DNA of 36,146 nucleotides from Rhizobium sp. J15 (GTDB lineage Bacteria > Pseudomonadota > Alphaproteobacteria > Rhizobiales > Rhizobiaceae). The translations under genes were made by a program, and so were the position numbers. Positions 16,497 to 24,206 of the stretch are shown here, one piece after another. Every line of letters begins with the position of its first letter. Within the stretch, counting starts at the first letter, position 1. Below the pieces are notes generated by a model. It was not told where the DNA came from. It searched no databases and saw only the letters and a list, made by a program, of their open reading frames with translations. The DNA lies in NCBI RefSeq assembly GCF_002531825.1, contig NZ_NWSX01000059.1, positions 1-36,146 of the forward strand. The letters are read 5' to 3'.

Positions 16497-17198
16497 ATGC
16501 CCAGACCCTATGTAATCTGTCACATGATGTCGCCGCTGGATGGCCGATTGATCGTCAATGATTGGGCCGAGGCAACCGGCCATTCGGTCGATGAGCTCGT
16601 GAAGATCTATGACGGCCTGCATGAGAAGATCGGTGCCGACGCCTGGCTTTCGGGAAGAGCGACGGGAGAAGAGTTCGCGGACGCCGTCGACCGCCCCTAT
16701 CAAGCAACCGGCACAGCCGCGCGACCGATCCATATCGCCAACCCGGACGCCGGCGAGTTCGCTGTCATCGTGGATAAGGACGGTCGGCTACGCTGGGACA
16801 AGAGCGACATTGAGGGAGCTCACCTTGTGGTCCTGACAGGATCTGACGTGGATGATGCTTACCTGGCGGGCCTCACCCAGGCTGGCGTTTCCTATATCGT
16901 CTCGGAGAAAGATGGCGTCGATCTGAAAAACGCGCTTGACCTTCTTGGAACCGAGTTCGGTGTGAAGCGCTTGATGCTGGAAGGCGGGGCGCAAACCAAT
17001 GGCCATTTCTTGAAGGCGGGTCTTGTTGACGAGGTCAGCCTGGTCATCTTCCCTGCGATCGGAGGCAAGTCGAATACACCGGCCATATTCGAGGGCGGCG
17101 AGGATGGGCTTGCCGGCAGGGCGAGGCTCACGTTTATCAGCGCCGAAGCCGCTGGCCTCGGCTCCGTGCATCTGAGATATCGCGTTGGACGTCCATAA
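16497..17198 (+). CDS. RibD C-terminal/DHFR-like reductase (233 aa)
   Basis: ATG 16497 is preceded by AGAGGAGAG, a clear ribosome site; an in-frame ATG at 16473 lacks one. The protein reads MPRPYVICHMMSPLDGRLIV, the start of the RibD C-terminal (dihydrofolate-reductase-like) fold, with WLSGRATGEEF, VLTGSDVD, VKRLMLEGGAQTNGHFL (the glycine-rich NADPH-binding segment) and LVDEVSLVIFPAIGG. In riboflavin synthesis this fold reduces the ribosyl side chain of a pyrimidine, but many stand-alone copies of the family have other or unknown NADPH-dependent roles. It lacks the deaminase domain, so it is not a full RibD. Its partner is the SDR immediately upstream. Confidence 0.88.
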   Translation: MPRPYVICHMMSPLDGRLIVNDWAEATGHSVDELVKIYDGLHEKIGADAWLSGRATGEEFADAVDRPYQATGTAARPIHIANPDAGEFAVIVDKDGRLRWDKSDIEGAHLVVLTGSDVDDAYLAGLTQAGVSYIVSEKDGVDLKNALDLLGTEFGVKRLMLEGGAQTNGHFLKAGLVDEVSLVIFPAIGGKSNTPAIFEGGEDGLAGRARLTFISAEAAGLGSVHLRYRVGRP

Positions 17199-17829
17199 GA
17201 GACGTCCATAGGAGAAGATCGTGGAAGGGCTCCCTCCTGCCGTCGTCGAAATGATCGTCGAGGAGCAGGGCGCGATACTCCTGAGCAAGCAACCTTGTTT
17301 CGAGATCATCGCGCAGCGCAGAGAGCCGGAAGAACTGGCGTAGTCTGCCTGTGGTGTCTCTCCGATTAGGCGGTGTGATGAACGGTATGTGACGCCGACA
17401 TTAATGCCCGCGGCGGTGACCGCGATATGAGCGTCAAGGCGTTGCTCGAGTGCAGCTCGACAAACAAACAAGGTGAGACGCGTATTGCCGCACGTAACGA
17501 TGCTCCCCACAAAAATGTCGGGCCTACTACACCTGCTGTCAGGTTTGTCAGGTGCGCGCCATGGTGCTGTTCCGCCCGACTTCCTACCGCGCTCTCGTGG
17601 AAGTCCTTGAAGCATAGGCACAAGATTCCTTCTGAGGCTCGATCCGGCCAGAGTGGCATGAGTCTTGAAACTTTCTCGTCGCGCGGCGGCAGCTGTCTTC
17701 TCCCGAGAAAGCGCGCGAGTCAAAGTCGAATTGCAGGTGAACGCATGGTGACGCAGTAGAACTTTGTGGATGCGGTTCGACCCGGGGAGAACAAAACTCC
17801 GGGCAGAGGTTTGGGAGGGTTGTTTGTCT
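17199..17829. other. Gap before the multicopper oxidase
   Basis: No recognisable gene in about 630 bases. A minus-strand reading RQFFRLSALRDDLETRLLAQ, then EYRALLLDDHFDDGRREPF, at about 17345-17221 looks coding-like but is closed by stops on either side, and I cannot assign it. The last 20 bases hold the GGGAGGG ribosome site of the oxidase gene. Confidence 0.3.
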
Positions 17830-19773
17830 GTGTCTGACAAAATTGCGATCTTCGGTATGGCGAGCGTTTTTTCGGTCACCCATGCGCTATTCGCAGTCGC
17901 TCAAGAGGCCAGGGCCGTGACTAACCCCCTGGCCTATATGCTGCAACCTATCACAAAATCCCAGGGGATGCTGAAAACCTTCGAACAAAGCCGGGAGACA
18001 TTTCCGGGCGAGGTTCTGCTCGATATGAACGCTACCTATCTCGACCGACAGATCTACAATCCGGCCACGGCGCGCTACGACCACGTTAAACTGCGCGGCT
18101 ATCAAGACGCCCGCCAGACCGGCTTATCCGGTGCCGACACGCCATTGGTTGGACCGACCATCGATCTACGGCCCGGTCAGACGGTGCGGGTAACGCTTCA
18201 CAACCTGTTCCCTCAGGATTCCACCTGCGGCATCGGCGGTGGCAGTGCCAATACCCCCCATTGCTTCAACGGTACCAACCTGCATTCGCACGGTCTCTGG
18301 GTAAATCCGTCTGGCAATGGCGATAATGTGCTGATCTCAATCCGTCCCGGCGTTTCGTTCCAATATGAATACAACATCGCCGTTGAGCATCCCGCCGGCA
18401 CCTTCTGGTATCACCCACACCTACACGGATCAACCGCATTGCAGGTGTCGAGTGGCATGTCCGGGGCGTTGATCATCCGTGGCGATCGCATGCCGACACC
18501 GACCGAGACTGGCGATATCGACCGCCTATTGAAGCAGCCGGGCGGCTCCGATATCGCCGAACGGGTTTTGGTGCTACAGCAGATTCAATATGCTTGCACC
18601 GATAACAATGGCGACATCACTTATGATTGCCAGCCAGGACAGGTGGGCGGCATCGAAAGCTACGATCAGTTCGGACCTGGCAGTTGGCCGGCTTCGGGCC
18701 GCTTCACCAGCGTCAACGGCCAGGTGCTTGGTCAGTTGGCATTAGCGGAGGCTGGCTCGGTCGAGCGGTGGCGGATGATACACGCCGGGGTTCGCGACAC
18801 CATCAATTTCGAAATCCGGCGCAAGACCGGGACGACCGCGTTCCGCACGCTTGCGGCAGCGGACACCGACAGATGGATCGACCAGAATTGCGGCAAGGAT
18901 ACTATTCCGTATGGGGTGGTGGCCCAGGACGGGCTGACAATGGCGCAGGTGCAGATGCGGCAGCAAGCGATCCTGCAACCGGGCTACCGCGTTGACGCGC
19001 TGGTGGTGTTGCCAGGAGCGGGTGACTACTGCATCATCGATGGCGCCGCACCGGCAGCGGCCAGCGTCAACCAGGAGGCTCCAAGCCGACGGCTTCTCGG
19101 CATAGTCACTGCAGTAGGCGGCCATGCCGTCAATGGCGAGATCGGCACCTATCTGCAGGATTGGCTGATTTCGGCGGCTGAGCGCACGATGTCACAGAAT
19201 GTCGCCGGCAAGGTTATCGATGACCTCAAGAACGAGATGTCGCTCTCAAGCTTTATTCCCCATCCGGAGATCGACGCGGGCGAGGTCACCGGCGAGCAGC
19301 AACTGGTGTTTAACATCGATGTGAAACAGCCGGGTGCCACCTTCTTCGAGGTTGACGGCAAACCTTATGATCCCAACCGCATCGACCGGACGTTGCCGCT
19401 GAGCGGAGTCGACGAATGGACGCTCCGCTCGGATTTCGTCAGCCACCCATTCCATATCCATGTCAATCCGTTTCAGATCATCAAAATTGTCGATGCGGCC
19501 GGCAACGATGTCAGCGCGCTTGGCGCCGATGACGACGGCGATCCGCAATATCCAGGCTTGAAAAATGTCTGGAAGGACACGCTGTGGATCAAGAATCCCG
19601 GCACCGATCCGTCGGCGCGCTACACGATCACCGTGCGGACGCACTACCAGCGCTATATCGGCGAGTTCGTTCTGCATTGCCACATCCTCGATCATGAGGA
19701 CCAGGGCATGATGCAGAACATCAGGATCACCCTGCCGGACGGCCAGGGTGGCACCGTTTCCGGCCATCATTAG
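17830..19773 (+). CDS. Exported multicopper oxidase (laccase-like)
   Basis: GTG 17830, ten bases after GGGAGGG (17813-17819), gives 647 residues with a signal peptide (Lys, then IAIFGMASVFSVTHALFAVA, cleavage near AQEA). All four copper-ligand motifs are present: HSHG (152-155), HPHLHG (195-200), HPFHIH (539-544) and HCHILDHEDQGMM (from 616), which supplies the Cys that bridges type 1 and type 3 copper plus a Met axial ligand. Family members oxidise phenols, metals or other reductants with reduction of O2 to water, in the periplasm or outside. Cys residues in DSTCGIGGGSANTPHCFNG could form a disulfide. The substrate is not evident. A small gene follows after 26 bases and is probably cotranscribed. 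It is intact although many neighbours are broken. Confidence 0.93.
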   Translation: MSDKIAIFGMASVFSVTHALFAVAQEARAVTNPLAYMLQPITKSQGMLKTFEQSRETFPGEVLLDMNATYLDRQIYNPATARYDHVKLRGYQDARQTGLSGADTPLVGPTIDLRPGQTVRVTLHNLFPQDSTCGIGGGSANTPHCFNGTNLHSHGLWVNPSGNGDNVLISIRPGVSFQYEYNIAVEHPAGTFWYHPHLHGSTALQVSSGMSGALIIRGDRMPTPTETGDIDRLLKQPGGSDIAERVLVLQQIQYACTDNNGDITYDCQPGQVGGIESYDQFGPGSWPASGRFTSVNGQVLGQLALAEAGSVERWRMIHAGVRDTINFEIRRKTGTTAFRTLAAADTDRWIDQNCGKDTIPYGVVAQDGLTMAQVQMRQQAILQPGYRVDALVVLPGAGDYCIIDGAAPAAASVNQEAPSRRLLGIVTAVGGHAVNGEIGTYLQDWLISAAERTMSQNVAGKVIDDLKNEMSLSSFIPHPEIDAGEVTGEQQLVFNIDVKQPGATFFEVDGKPYDPNRIDRTLPLSGVDEWTLRSDFVSHPFHIHVNPFQIIKIVDAAGNDVSALGADDDGDPQYPGLKNVWKDTLWIKNPGTDPSARYTITVRTHYQRYIGEFVLHCHILDHEDQGMMQNIRITLPDGQGGTVSGHH

Positions 19774-19799
19774 GGCGTCGATCGCCATTGGGAGGAACT

Positions 19800-20192
19800 A
19801 TGAGCTTCACTGGCACTTGGAGTTATCGCAGCCTGATCAACAATCCCGATTTATCGGTTGATTTCAATGCACTGGAATTTGGCCAGGGAACGCTGGTGCT
19901 GACCGAGTTGGCTCGGCGCAAGGTCGGCGGAACCATTGGTGGGCCCGGGTGGTCGCTGGAATTGACCGGTACGGTGCGTCCGGGAGACCCTGTCGAGCTG
20001 CAATTCACTGGAAAGGGCGATGTGGCCGGCGAGACCTGGATCTACAGCTATCGCGGCTACATCGTGCCGAACTGGCCGAATGGCGTCGATCAAAGGGACG
20101 CCATTGTCGGTAGCATCGTCCGCGACGTCCCGCATTCGCATGGGGTCGCCGCAGCCGGCTACGTTGCCTCCTGGTATGCCGTGCGACAGTGA
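19800..20192 (+). CDS. Small barrel-like protein downstream of the oxidase (130 aa)
   Basis: ATG 19800 has GGGAGGAA directly upstream (19790-19797) and begins MSFTGTWSYRSLINNPDLSV. The protein has regularly spaced beta-strand-like segments (TLVLTELA, VGGTIGG, WSLELTGTV, VELQFTGKG, ETWIYSYRGYIVPNW, YVASWYAVRQ), suggesting a small beta-barrel of calycin type; the opening GTW is shared with lipocalins and avidins but is not proof. No signal peptide is visible. It lies 26 bases after the multicopper oxidase on the same strand, so a role linked to that enzyme (substrate or product binding, accessory) is plausible. I do not recognise a named family. Confidence 0.75.
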   Translation: MSFTGTWSYRSLINNPDLSVDFNALEFGQGTLVLTELARRKVGGTIGGPGWSLELTGTVRPGDPVELQFTGKGDVAGETWIYSYRGYIVPNWPNGVDQRDAIVGSIVRDVPHSHGVAAAGYVASWYAVRQ

Positions 20193-20272
20193 TGCTCCAG
20201 CATTTGCCGCAGCTCGAAGACATTCGGATCAACATTCACCGGCCAGGGTCTGGGTCGACGGACCGATGCCTC

Positions 20273-20937
20273 ACATTTGAACCGCGTGCTCTGGCGGTTC
20301 AGCGGGATGTGCTGCCCGAACTTGTCGAACACGATCGTCGCCAGCAACTGAGGGCCGATGAAGCCGCGCGGGCGTCGCATGGAACGGTGCGGGAGCCTGA
20401 CTGATCGCCTCGCAATCGCGGCAGGTAAATTTCTCGCGCACCGTCTCGATCACCTTGAATCGGCGCGGGATATCCTCCAGCGTTTCCGTCACGTCCTCGC
20501 CCAGCTTCGACAGCCGCGAGCCGCCACAGCAGGCACATGCCGTCGGCGCTTCGATGACGATGCGTGCGCGCTCGACGTCTTTGGGCCACGCCTTGCGCAC
20601 TGGACGCTTGCGGGCGAAGGCGCGCACGGACTGCGTTCTGGCCGCGGCCTCTTGGACGCTCAGTTCGTCCTCGGCGGCCTACGCCACGAGCTCTTCGAGC
20701 TGCAAATTCCAACTGATCGATCAGCCGCTGCGTGCGCTCGCGGCGCGGCCCGTGCTTCTCGCGCTCCAGCTTGCCGATCAGCAACTGCAAATGCACGTTG
20801 AGCGCCTCAATGTTCGACAGCCGCGCCTTCGCGTTGGCCGCTTCCGCCTCAGCTTGCAGCCGCGCAGCAGGTTCGGCCAGCAGCGCCGGATGAGCGCTGG
20901 CAAGGTCCGATGGCAGGGTAAGCGGCGGCAATGTCAT
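20273..20937 (-). pseudogene. tnpC: IS66-family transposase TnpC, N-terminal half, frameshifted
   Basis: Reading leftward from ATG 20937, the helical N-terminus gives LQAEAEAANAKARLSNIEAL and LLIGKLEREKHGPRRERTQR. After frameshifts it gives FARKRPVRKAWPKDVERARI, the zinc-binding segment CACCGGSRLSKLGEDVTE and TLEDIPRRFKVIETVREKF (CRDCE). Another frame ends with GFIGPQLLATIVFDKFGQHI and PLNRQSTRF. This is the order of an IS66 TnpC up to the start of the DDE domain. The catalytic part is absent: the match stops near 20273, some 80 bases past the end of the barrel-like gene. The remnant is truncated and carries several small indels. Confidence 0.82.
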
Positions 20938-20984
20938 AACGACATTGAATCAGATTTCTCAACAATCTCAATGTAAAAATTCAG

Positions 20985-21272
20985 TCAAACCCGGCTGGGG
21001 CGCCAGGTTTCCTGCCGTGCGCGCCAGTCAATTCCCTCCAGCGACAACGGATGTTGATGCCCCTCCTGGTGAGGCTGAATGATTCTCAGATCGAGTTGAT
21101 GAATGGTACGGTTGCGAAGGTCGCGAACCGCGTTGACGACCGCCGGGGAATTTTGGAACAAATATGCTCCGGTTGATTGCTGGTCGATGAGCAGGCGCTT
21201 CCGCCTGATTTGAACGTAAATCCAATTGACGGGAATATCGAGCCTGGCGGCAAGTTGTACGGCGCTGAGCAA
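20985..21272 (-). pseudogene. Chimeric frame: DNA-binding/recombinase tail joined to IS66 TnpB tail
   Basis: The 95-residue frame has two parts. Residues 1-75 (AVQLAARLDIPVNWIYVQIR, LRIIQPHQEGHQH) look like the C-terminal helix-turn-helix of a site-specific recombinase family common in rhizobia. The last 20 residues (LSLEGIDWRARQETWRPSRV) match the C-terminus of IS66 TnpB proteins, and the IS66 tnpC remnant starts 48 bases further on, the normal tnpB-tnpC spacing. So the frame is a fusion made by recombination or deletion, not a native gene. The recombinase assignment is from memory and moderate; the TnpB tail is more certain. Confidence 0.55.
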
Positions 21273-21616
21273 ACTAGGTTCGTGTGTCCATCTGTTGCGC
21301 TGTGCCTTTACCTAGATGCCCGCTGCAAGGCGGAGGCGTTGCACAGTGATTGGCAAAACCTTCTCCTCACAATTGGGCGAATGGTGTCCTTTGCGCGTCA
21401 GTATTTCAGGCTTCGACATATCCCTGTGTCGCAGACACGGGTATCAGCAAGGTCGATCCACCACGATGTTCAACCTCATACGACGGCGCGAAGTTGCCGC
21501 CTCTACGTCCCACCTCACGGATCACATTAAAGGAGCGTCCAAATAACGGATGGCTCGGATCCAGCACCTCGATCTTGTCCGGTGATGATTCGTCAGACTC
21601 ACAAGCAGGGATATTT
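21273..21616. other. Unassigned DNA between IS66 TnpB pieces
   Basis: About 340 bases without a recognisable gene. It separates an IS66 TnpB tail (left) from an earlier part of TnpB (right), so it entered or was joined during rearrangement of that element. Confidence 0.35.
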
Positions 21617-21746
21617 CTGTAGACCTTCGAGCAGATAACCGAGCTGCGCCGGTGTGATCACCACCGTGCCGTCAGCGGCTGACGGCCAGATGAAGCGGCC
21701 GCGCTCCAGCTTCTTCGTGAACAGACAAGCGCCCTGGCCGTCACGC
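21594..21746 (-). pseudogene. tnpB: IS66 TnpB fragment (copy 1)
   Basis: Minus-strand reading DGQGACLFTKKLERGRFIWP, then SAADGTVVITPAQLGYLLEG, is the second half of IS66 TnpB (Orf2). After LLEG it ends as LQKYPCL and a stop instead of the expected GIDWR tail. That tail lies 570 bases further left. The upstream end abuts a second, similar fragment near 21746. Confidence 0.75.
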
Positions 21747-21845
21747 TAGATAAACCTTCCTCGCTCCAATTTTTTCGTGAACAGGCAGGCCCCCTGGCCA
21801 TCGTGCCAAACGACCTTGATCAGATCGCCGCGTTTGCCCCAAGGC
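21747..21845 (-). pseudogene. tnpB: IS66 TnpB fragment (copy 2)
   Basis: Minus-strand reading WGKRGDLIKVVWHDGQGACL, then FTKKLERGRF, is again IS66 TnpB. It repeats the DGQGACLFTKKLERGRFI segment of the adjacent copy with different codons, so it derives from another IS66 element. It ends in a stop just where copy 1 starts. Two IS66 copies have been joined at or near this conserved segment. Confidence 0.72.
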
Positions 21846-21921
21846 GGCGCATCCTCGGATGCTTACTTTTGTCCGGAAAGCTTGCCGTTTTGGCCGCATT
21901 GAACTCATCAAATAAGGATTT

Positions 21922-21951
21922 GCGCCGCGCGGACGAGCACGCGGCGCTTTT
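21922..21951 (+). terminator. Rho-independent terminator-like hairpin
   Basis: GCGCCGCG (21922-21929) pairs perfectly with CGCGGCGC (21940-21947) around a 10-base loop and is followed by TTTT. Oriented for plus-strand transcripts; no obvious plus-strand gene ends here, so the gene it served is probably lost. Confidence 0.55.
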
Positions 21952-22050
21952 ATTCGGCAGGGAAAGCAGCTTCGTCTAAGCCTTTGGCCATATTCGATGA
22001 ATTCTTGCTCCACAATCTCTGACGGGCCAGCGCCGGCAGGGCAGAGGAGA

Positions 22051-22518
22051 TTAATCCTTCAAGAGGCTTTTGTTCTCAGTCGTCGGCACGTACTGGAAAG
22101 TGTCTTGTCCTTGCTCAATGGCCGGACCGGAGCCGCCTTCGTAAGCGAGGTTCCAGCTCGTGACTATCTCAGTGTTGTTGCCGTTGACCTGTGCGTAGCC
22201 GGTCCATCCGGTTGCGGAATTGCAGTTCTCCGTCGAATTGTTCCAGCCGACCGAAAATGCGATGAACGTCCCGTTTACCCTTCCTGTTAGCGGATAGGGC
22301 GAGTTCTGGCATCCGGTGCCCTGGGCTCTGTTTACATATTGGCCGGAGACGTTTCCGAACGAGTCGACTTGAATGATCATCGTCGAGCCGGACTGGTTCT
22401 GCCAACTGCTGGAAGCCGATGCGATGCTTGAAAAATCCTTGAAGTTGCTTGCATCGAAAGCAAGAGCTGAGGTTGCTACAGCAAACACAAGTGCTGCAAC
22501 TGCATTAGTACGGATCAT
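22051..22518 (-). CDS. Rhizavidin (biotin-binding avidin-family protein)
   Basis: ATG 22518, six bases after AGGAGG, gives 155 residues: a signal peptide MIRTNAVAALVFAVATSALA followed by mature FDASNFKDFSSIASASSSWQ. The barrel segments SSWQNQSGSTMIIQVD, GNVSGQYVNR, PLTGRVNGTFIAFSVGW, CNSATGWTGYAQV and TEIVTSWNLAYEG carry the biotin-contact Asn, Ser, Trp and Tyr residues of avidins. The protein looks identical to rhizavidin of R. etli as I remember it; that protein is a homodimer with very tight biotin binding and a pair of Cys (TGCQNS, ENCNS) forming a disulfide. It is exported. The physiological role in the bacterium is unclear; biotin capture or competition is a common guess. A 24-residue in-frame extension to 22590 lacks a good ribosome site and is less likely. 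IS66 debris lies on both sides. Confidence 0.96.
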   Translation of the reverse strand: MIRTNAVAALVFAVATSALAFDASNFKDFSSIASASSSWQNQSGSTMIIQVDSFGNVSGQYVNRAQGTGCQNSPYPLTGRVNGTFIAFSVGWNNSTENCNSATGWTGYAQVNGNNTEIVTSWNLAYEGGSGPAIEQGQDTFQYVPTTENKSLLKD

Positions 22519-22631
22519 GGTTTTTCCTCCTGATGTGCGCCGACCGTCGGCGATCGTACCGAAGGTTGCATATAAACTCGTAATAATCAATCAATCCGAG
22601 TAGCAATTTCCCGGGTTGAGAAAACCGAAAG

Positions 22632-22659
22632 ACGGGCCGCGCGTTGCGTGGCGCGGCCC
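22632..22659. repeat. Strong 10-bp stem-loop upstream of rhizavidin
   Basis: CGGGCCGCGC at 22632-22641 pairs perfectly with GCGCGGCCCG at 22650-22659 around GTTGCGTG. On the minus strand it is followed by the T-rich TCTTTCGGTTTTC, so it could stop leftward transcription entering the rhizavidin promoter; on the plus strand no T-run follows. Confidence 0.5.
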
Positions 22660-22712
22660 GAGAACGAGCATCAGGAGTGAAGACTTACACGATGCAAATT
22701 ACGAACGGGATA

Positions 22713-22889
22713 GCGCAACGCTAATATCTTGACCATCATTGGAACGGACAAACTGCATGGCCGCAACCCCGAGAGCTACCTCACGGACGTCCTAACCCAG
22801 ATCAAAGATTAACCGGTAGATAGGCTTGAAGACCTGTTGCCGTGGAATATGCTTCCGACGGTCTCCACTGCGCAAAAGGCCGCCTGATG
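22713..22889 (+). pseudogene. tnpC: C-terminal fragment of an IS66 TnpC
   Basis: Plus-strand reading TIIGTDKLHGRNPESYLTDV, LTQIKD, stop, then VDRLEDLLPWNMLPTVSTAQ and KAA, stop at 22889. These are the closing motifs of IS66 TnpC (nPEaYLtdVL...DxLLPW...A). An in-frame TAA sits where His is expected. The rest of the transposase is missing. Its orientation is opposite to the TnpC N-terminal remnant at 20273-20937, so the two pieces do not simply join. Confidence 0.75.
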
Positions 22890-22898
22890 GCTCGTTCG

Positions 22899-23012
22899 AT
22901 GCATATCTGCACGATCGAAGACGTGGCCACCATGACCGGCGAGAACCTCGAACTGCTCAGAGAGATCGTATCCATCCGAGCAGGGCCGCGGGATTTTGGG
23001 CGCCGCGCGTAG
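22899..23012 (+). pseudogene. Small N-terminal fragment, unidentified
   Basis: A short frame MHICTIEDVATMTGENLELL, then REIVSIRAGPRDF, stop near 23012. The start resembles small rhizobial proteins of the form xIxTIExVAxMLGExxxxL that I have seen near mobile elements, but the match is short and the remainder is missing. It lies between the IS66 tail and the truncated dehydrogenase subunit. Confidence 0.3.
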
Positions 23013-23735
23013 TAACTTCGGTTCATGGAGATCGGATCGAACTGCACGGAGATCGGGTGAGAATCGGCGCCGACGGTACGCCATCACATGACCGCGACAG
23101 ACCCGATCATCCGCCAACACTTGCCGATCGTGCATGAGGCGATGCATCACGTCACCCATATGACCGTGCGCAACCGCGGCACCTTCGGCGGCAGCGTCGC
23201 GCATGCGGATCCAGCGACCGAGATGCCGATGATGACACGGTTCCTCGGTGGGACGGTCATCGCCTCCTCTCAGCGCGGCAGACGCGAAATACCTGCAGCC
23301 GATTTTTTTGTCGGATCGCTGGTCAACTCGTTGGAACCGGACGAGTTTGTAATTCGCGTCGAGCTCGACGCGATGAGACCGGATGCCGGATGGGGATTTG
23401 AGGAGTTTGCAAAACGCCACGGGGACTTCGCACTCGCTTGCTTTGCGACGACGCTGCATTGTGTAGATGGCAGGGCGTCTGACGTTCGCGTTGGCATGAT
23501 GGGCGTTGGTGAAACCCCGCTGCGGCTTGAAGAGATCGAGGGCATCATCGAGGGGACGGATGTTTCCGAGCCGGTTCTCGATACGGTGGCGGATCGCCTG
23601 GCTGGAATCCTCACGCCCAACACGGATATCCATGCCTCTGCAGATTACCGCAGGCATCTCTCAGGCGTCCTTGCCAAACGGGCCCTTCGCGCCGCCTGGA
23701 GCCGCGCGAACCACGAAAGGCTTCAAGCAAGATGA
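23013..23735 (+). pseudogene. CoxM-like FAD subunit of a molybdenum hydroxylase, 5'-truncated
   Basis: The C-terminal two thirds of a CO-dehydrogenase/xanthine-dehydrogenase FAD-binding subunit. VHGDRIELHGDRVRIGA is seen in one frame from about 23021. After a shift near 23075 the main frame reads TATDPIIRQHLPIVHEAMHH, MTVRNRGTFGGSVAHADPAT (the second FAD motif), RREIPAADFFVGSLV and the C-terminal domain to a stop at 23733-23735. The N-terminal FAD motif (AGG-type) is missing, cut away on the side of the IS66 remnant. Known role: passes electrons from the 2Fe-2S clusters to FAD. The stop overlaps the next start by ATGA. Confidence 0.82.
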
Positions 23736-24206
23736 GTGAGAAGACGATCACCGTCAGCGTCAACGAAGCGTATATGACGCGCACGATCGAAGCACGAACG
23801 CTGCTGAGCCACTTCCTGCGCCAGGATCCTTTGCCTGACCGGAACCCATGTCGGGTGCGAACATGGCGTTTGCGGTGCCTGCACCGTCATTCTCGATGGA
23901 AGGAGCGCACGCTCCTGTCTGATGCTTGCAGTGCAGGCAGACGGGAGCGAAATCGAAACCATGGCCAGGGAAGCGTCGATACTCGGACGAATCCAAGAAG
24001 CGTTCCGCCAGCATCATGGCCTGCAATGCGAATTTGTAGGCCCAGTTTCATCGTTGGCGATCATCGACCTTCTTCGCCACCATCCGCTGGAAACCGATGA
24101 TAAGATCAGGGAAGCGCTCTCAGGAAACATCTGTCGTTGTACGGGCTATGAAAACATCGTCAACGCCGTCCGCGAACTGGCTAGCAAGAGAGGACCTTTA
24201 AGATGA
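23732..24206 (+). pseudogene. CoxS-like 2Fe-2S subunit, frameshifted
   Basis: ATG 23732 reads MSEKTITVSVNEAYMTRTIE, then LLSHFLRQD. One extra base near 23826 shifts the frame; the alternative frame restores LCLTGTHVGCEHGVCGACTV with the plant-type 2Fe-2S cysteines and continues through AVQADGSEIETM to SGNICRCTGYENIVNAVREL, the second cluster. Inside the second domain QCEFVGPVSSLAIID replaces the expected QCGFCTPGFIVAIID. The DNA still encodes a C-x-P-x-F-I-V reading in a neighbouring frame, so two compensating indels have removed one cluster cysteine. The gene overlaps its neighbours at both ends by ATGA. It transfers electrons between molybdopterin and FAD in the intact enzyme. Confidence 0.82.

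Noticed and set aside
16788..17879. A 363-codon minus-strand open frame across the RibD-like gene and the following gap.
   Set aside because: Half of it is antisense to the confident RibD-fold gene, it has no ribosome site or family motif, and its composition is serine/arginine-rich as expected of a GC-rich shadow frame.
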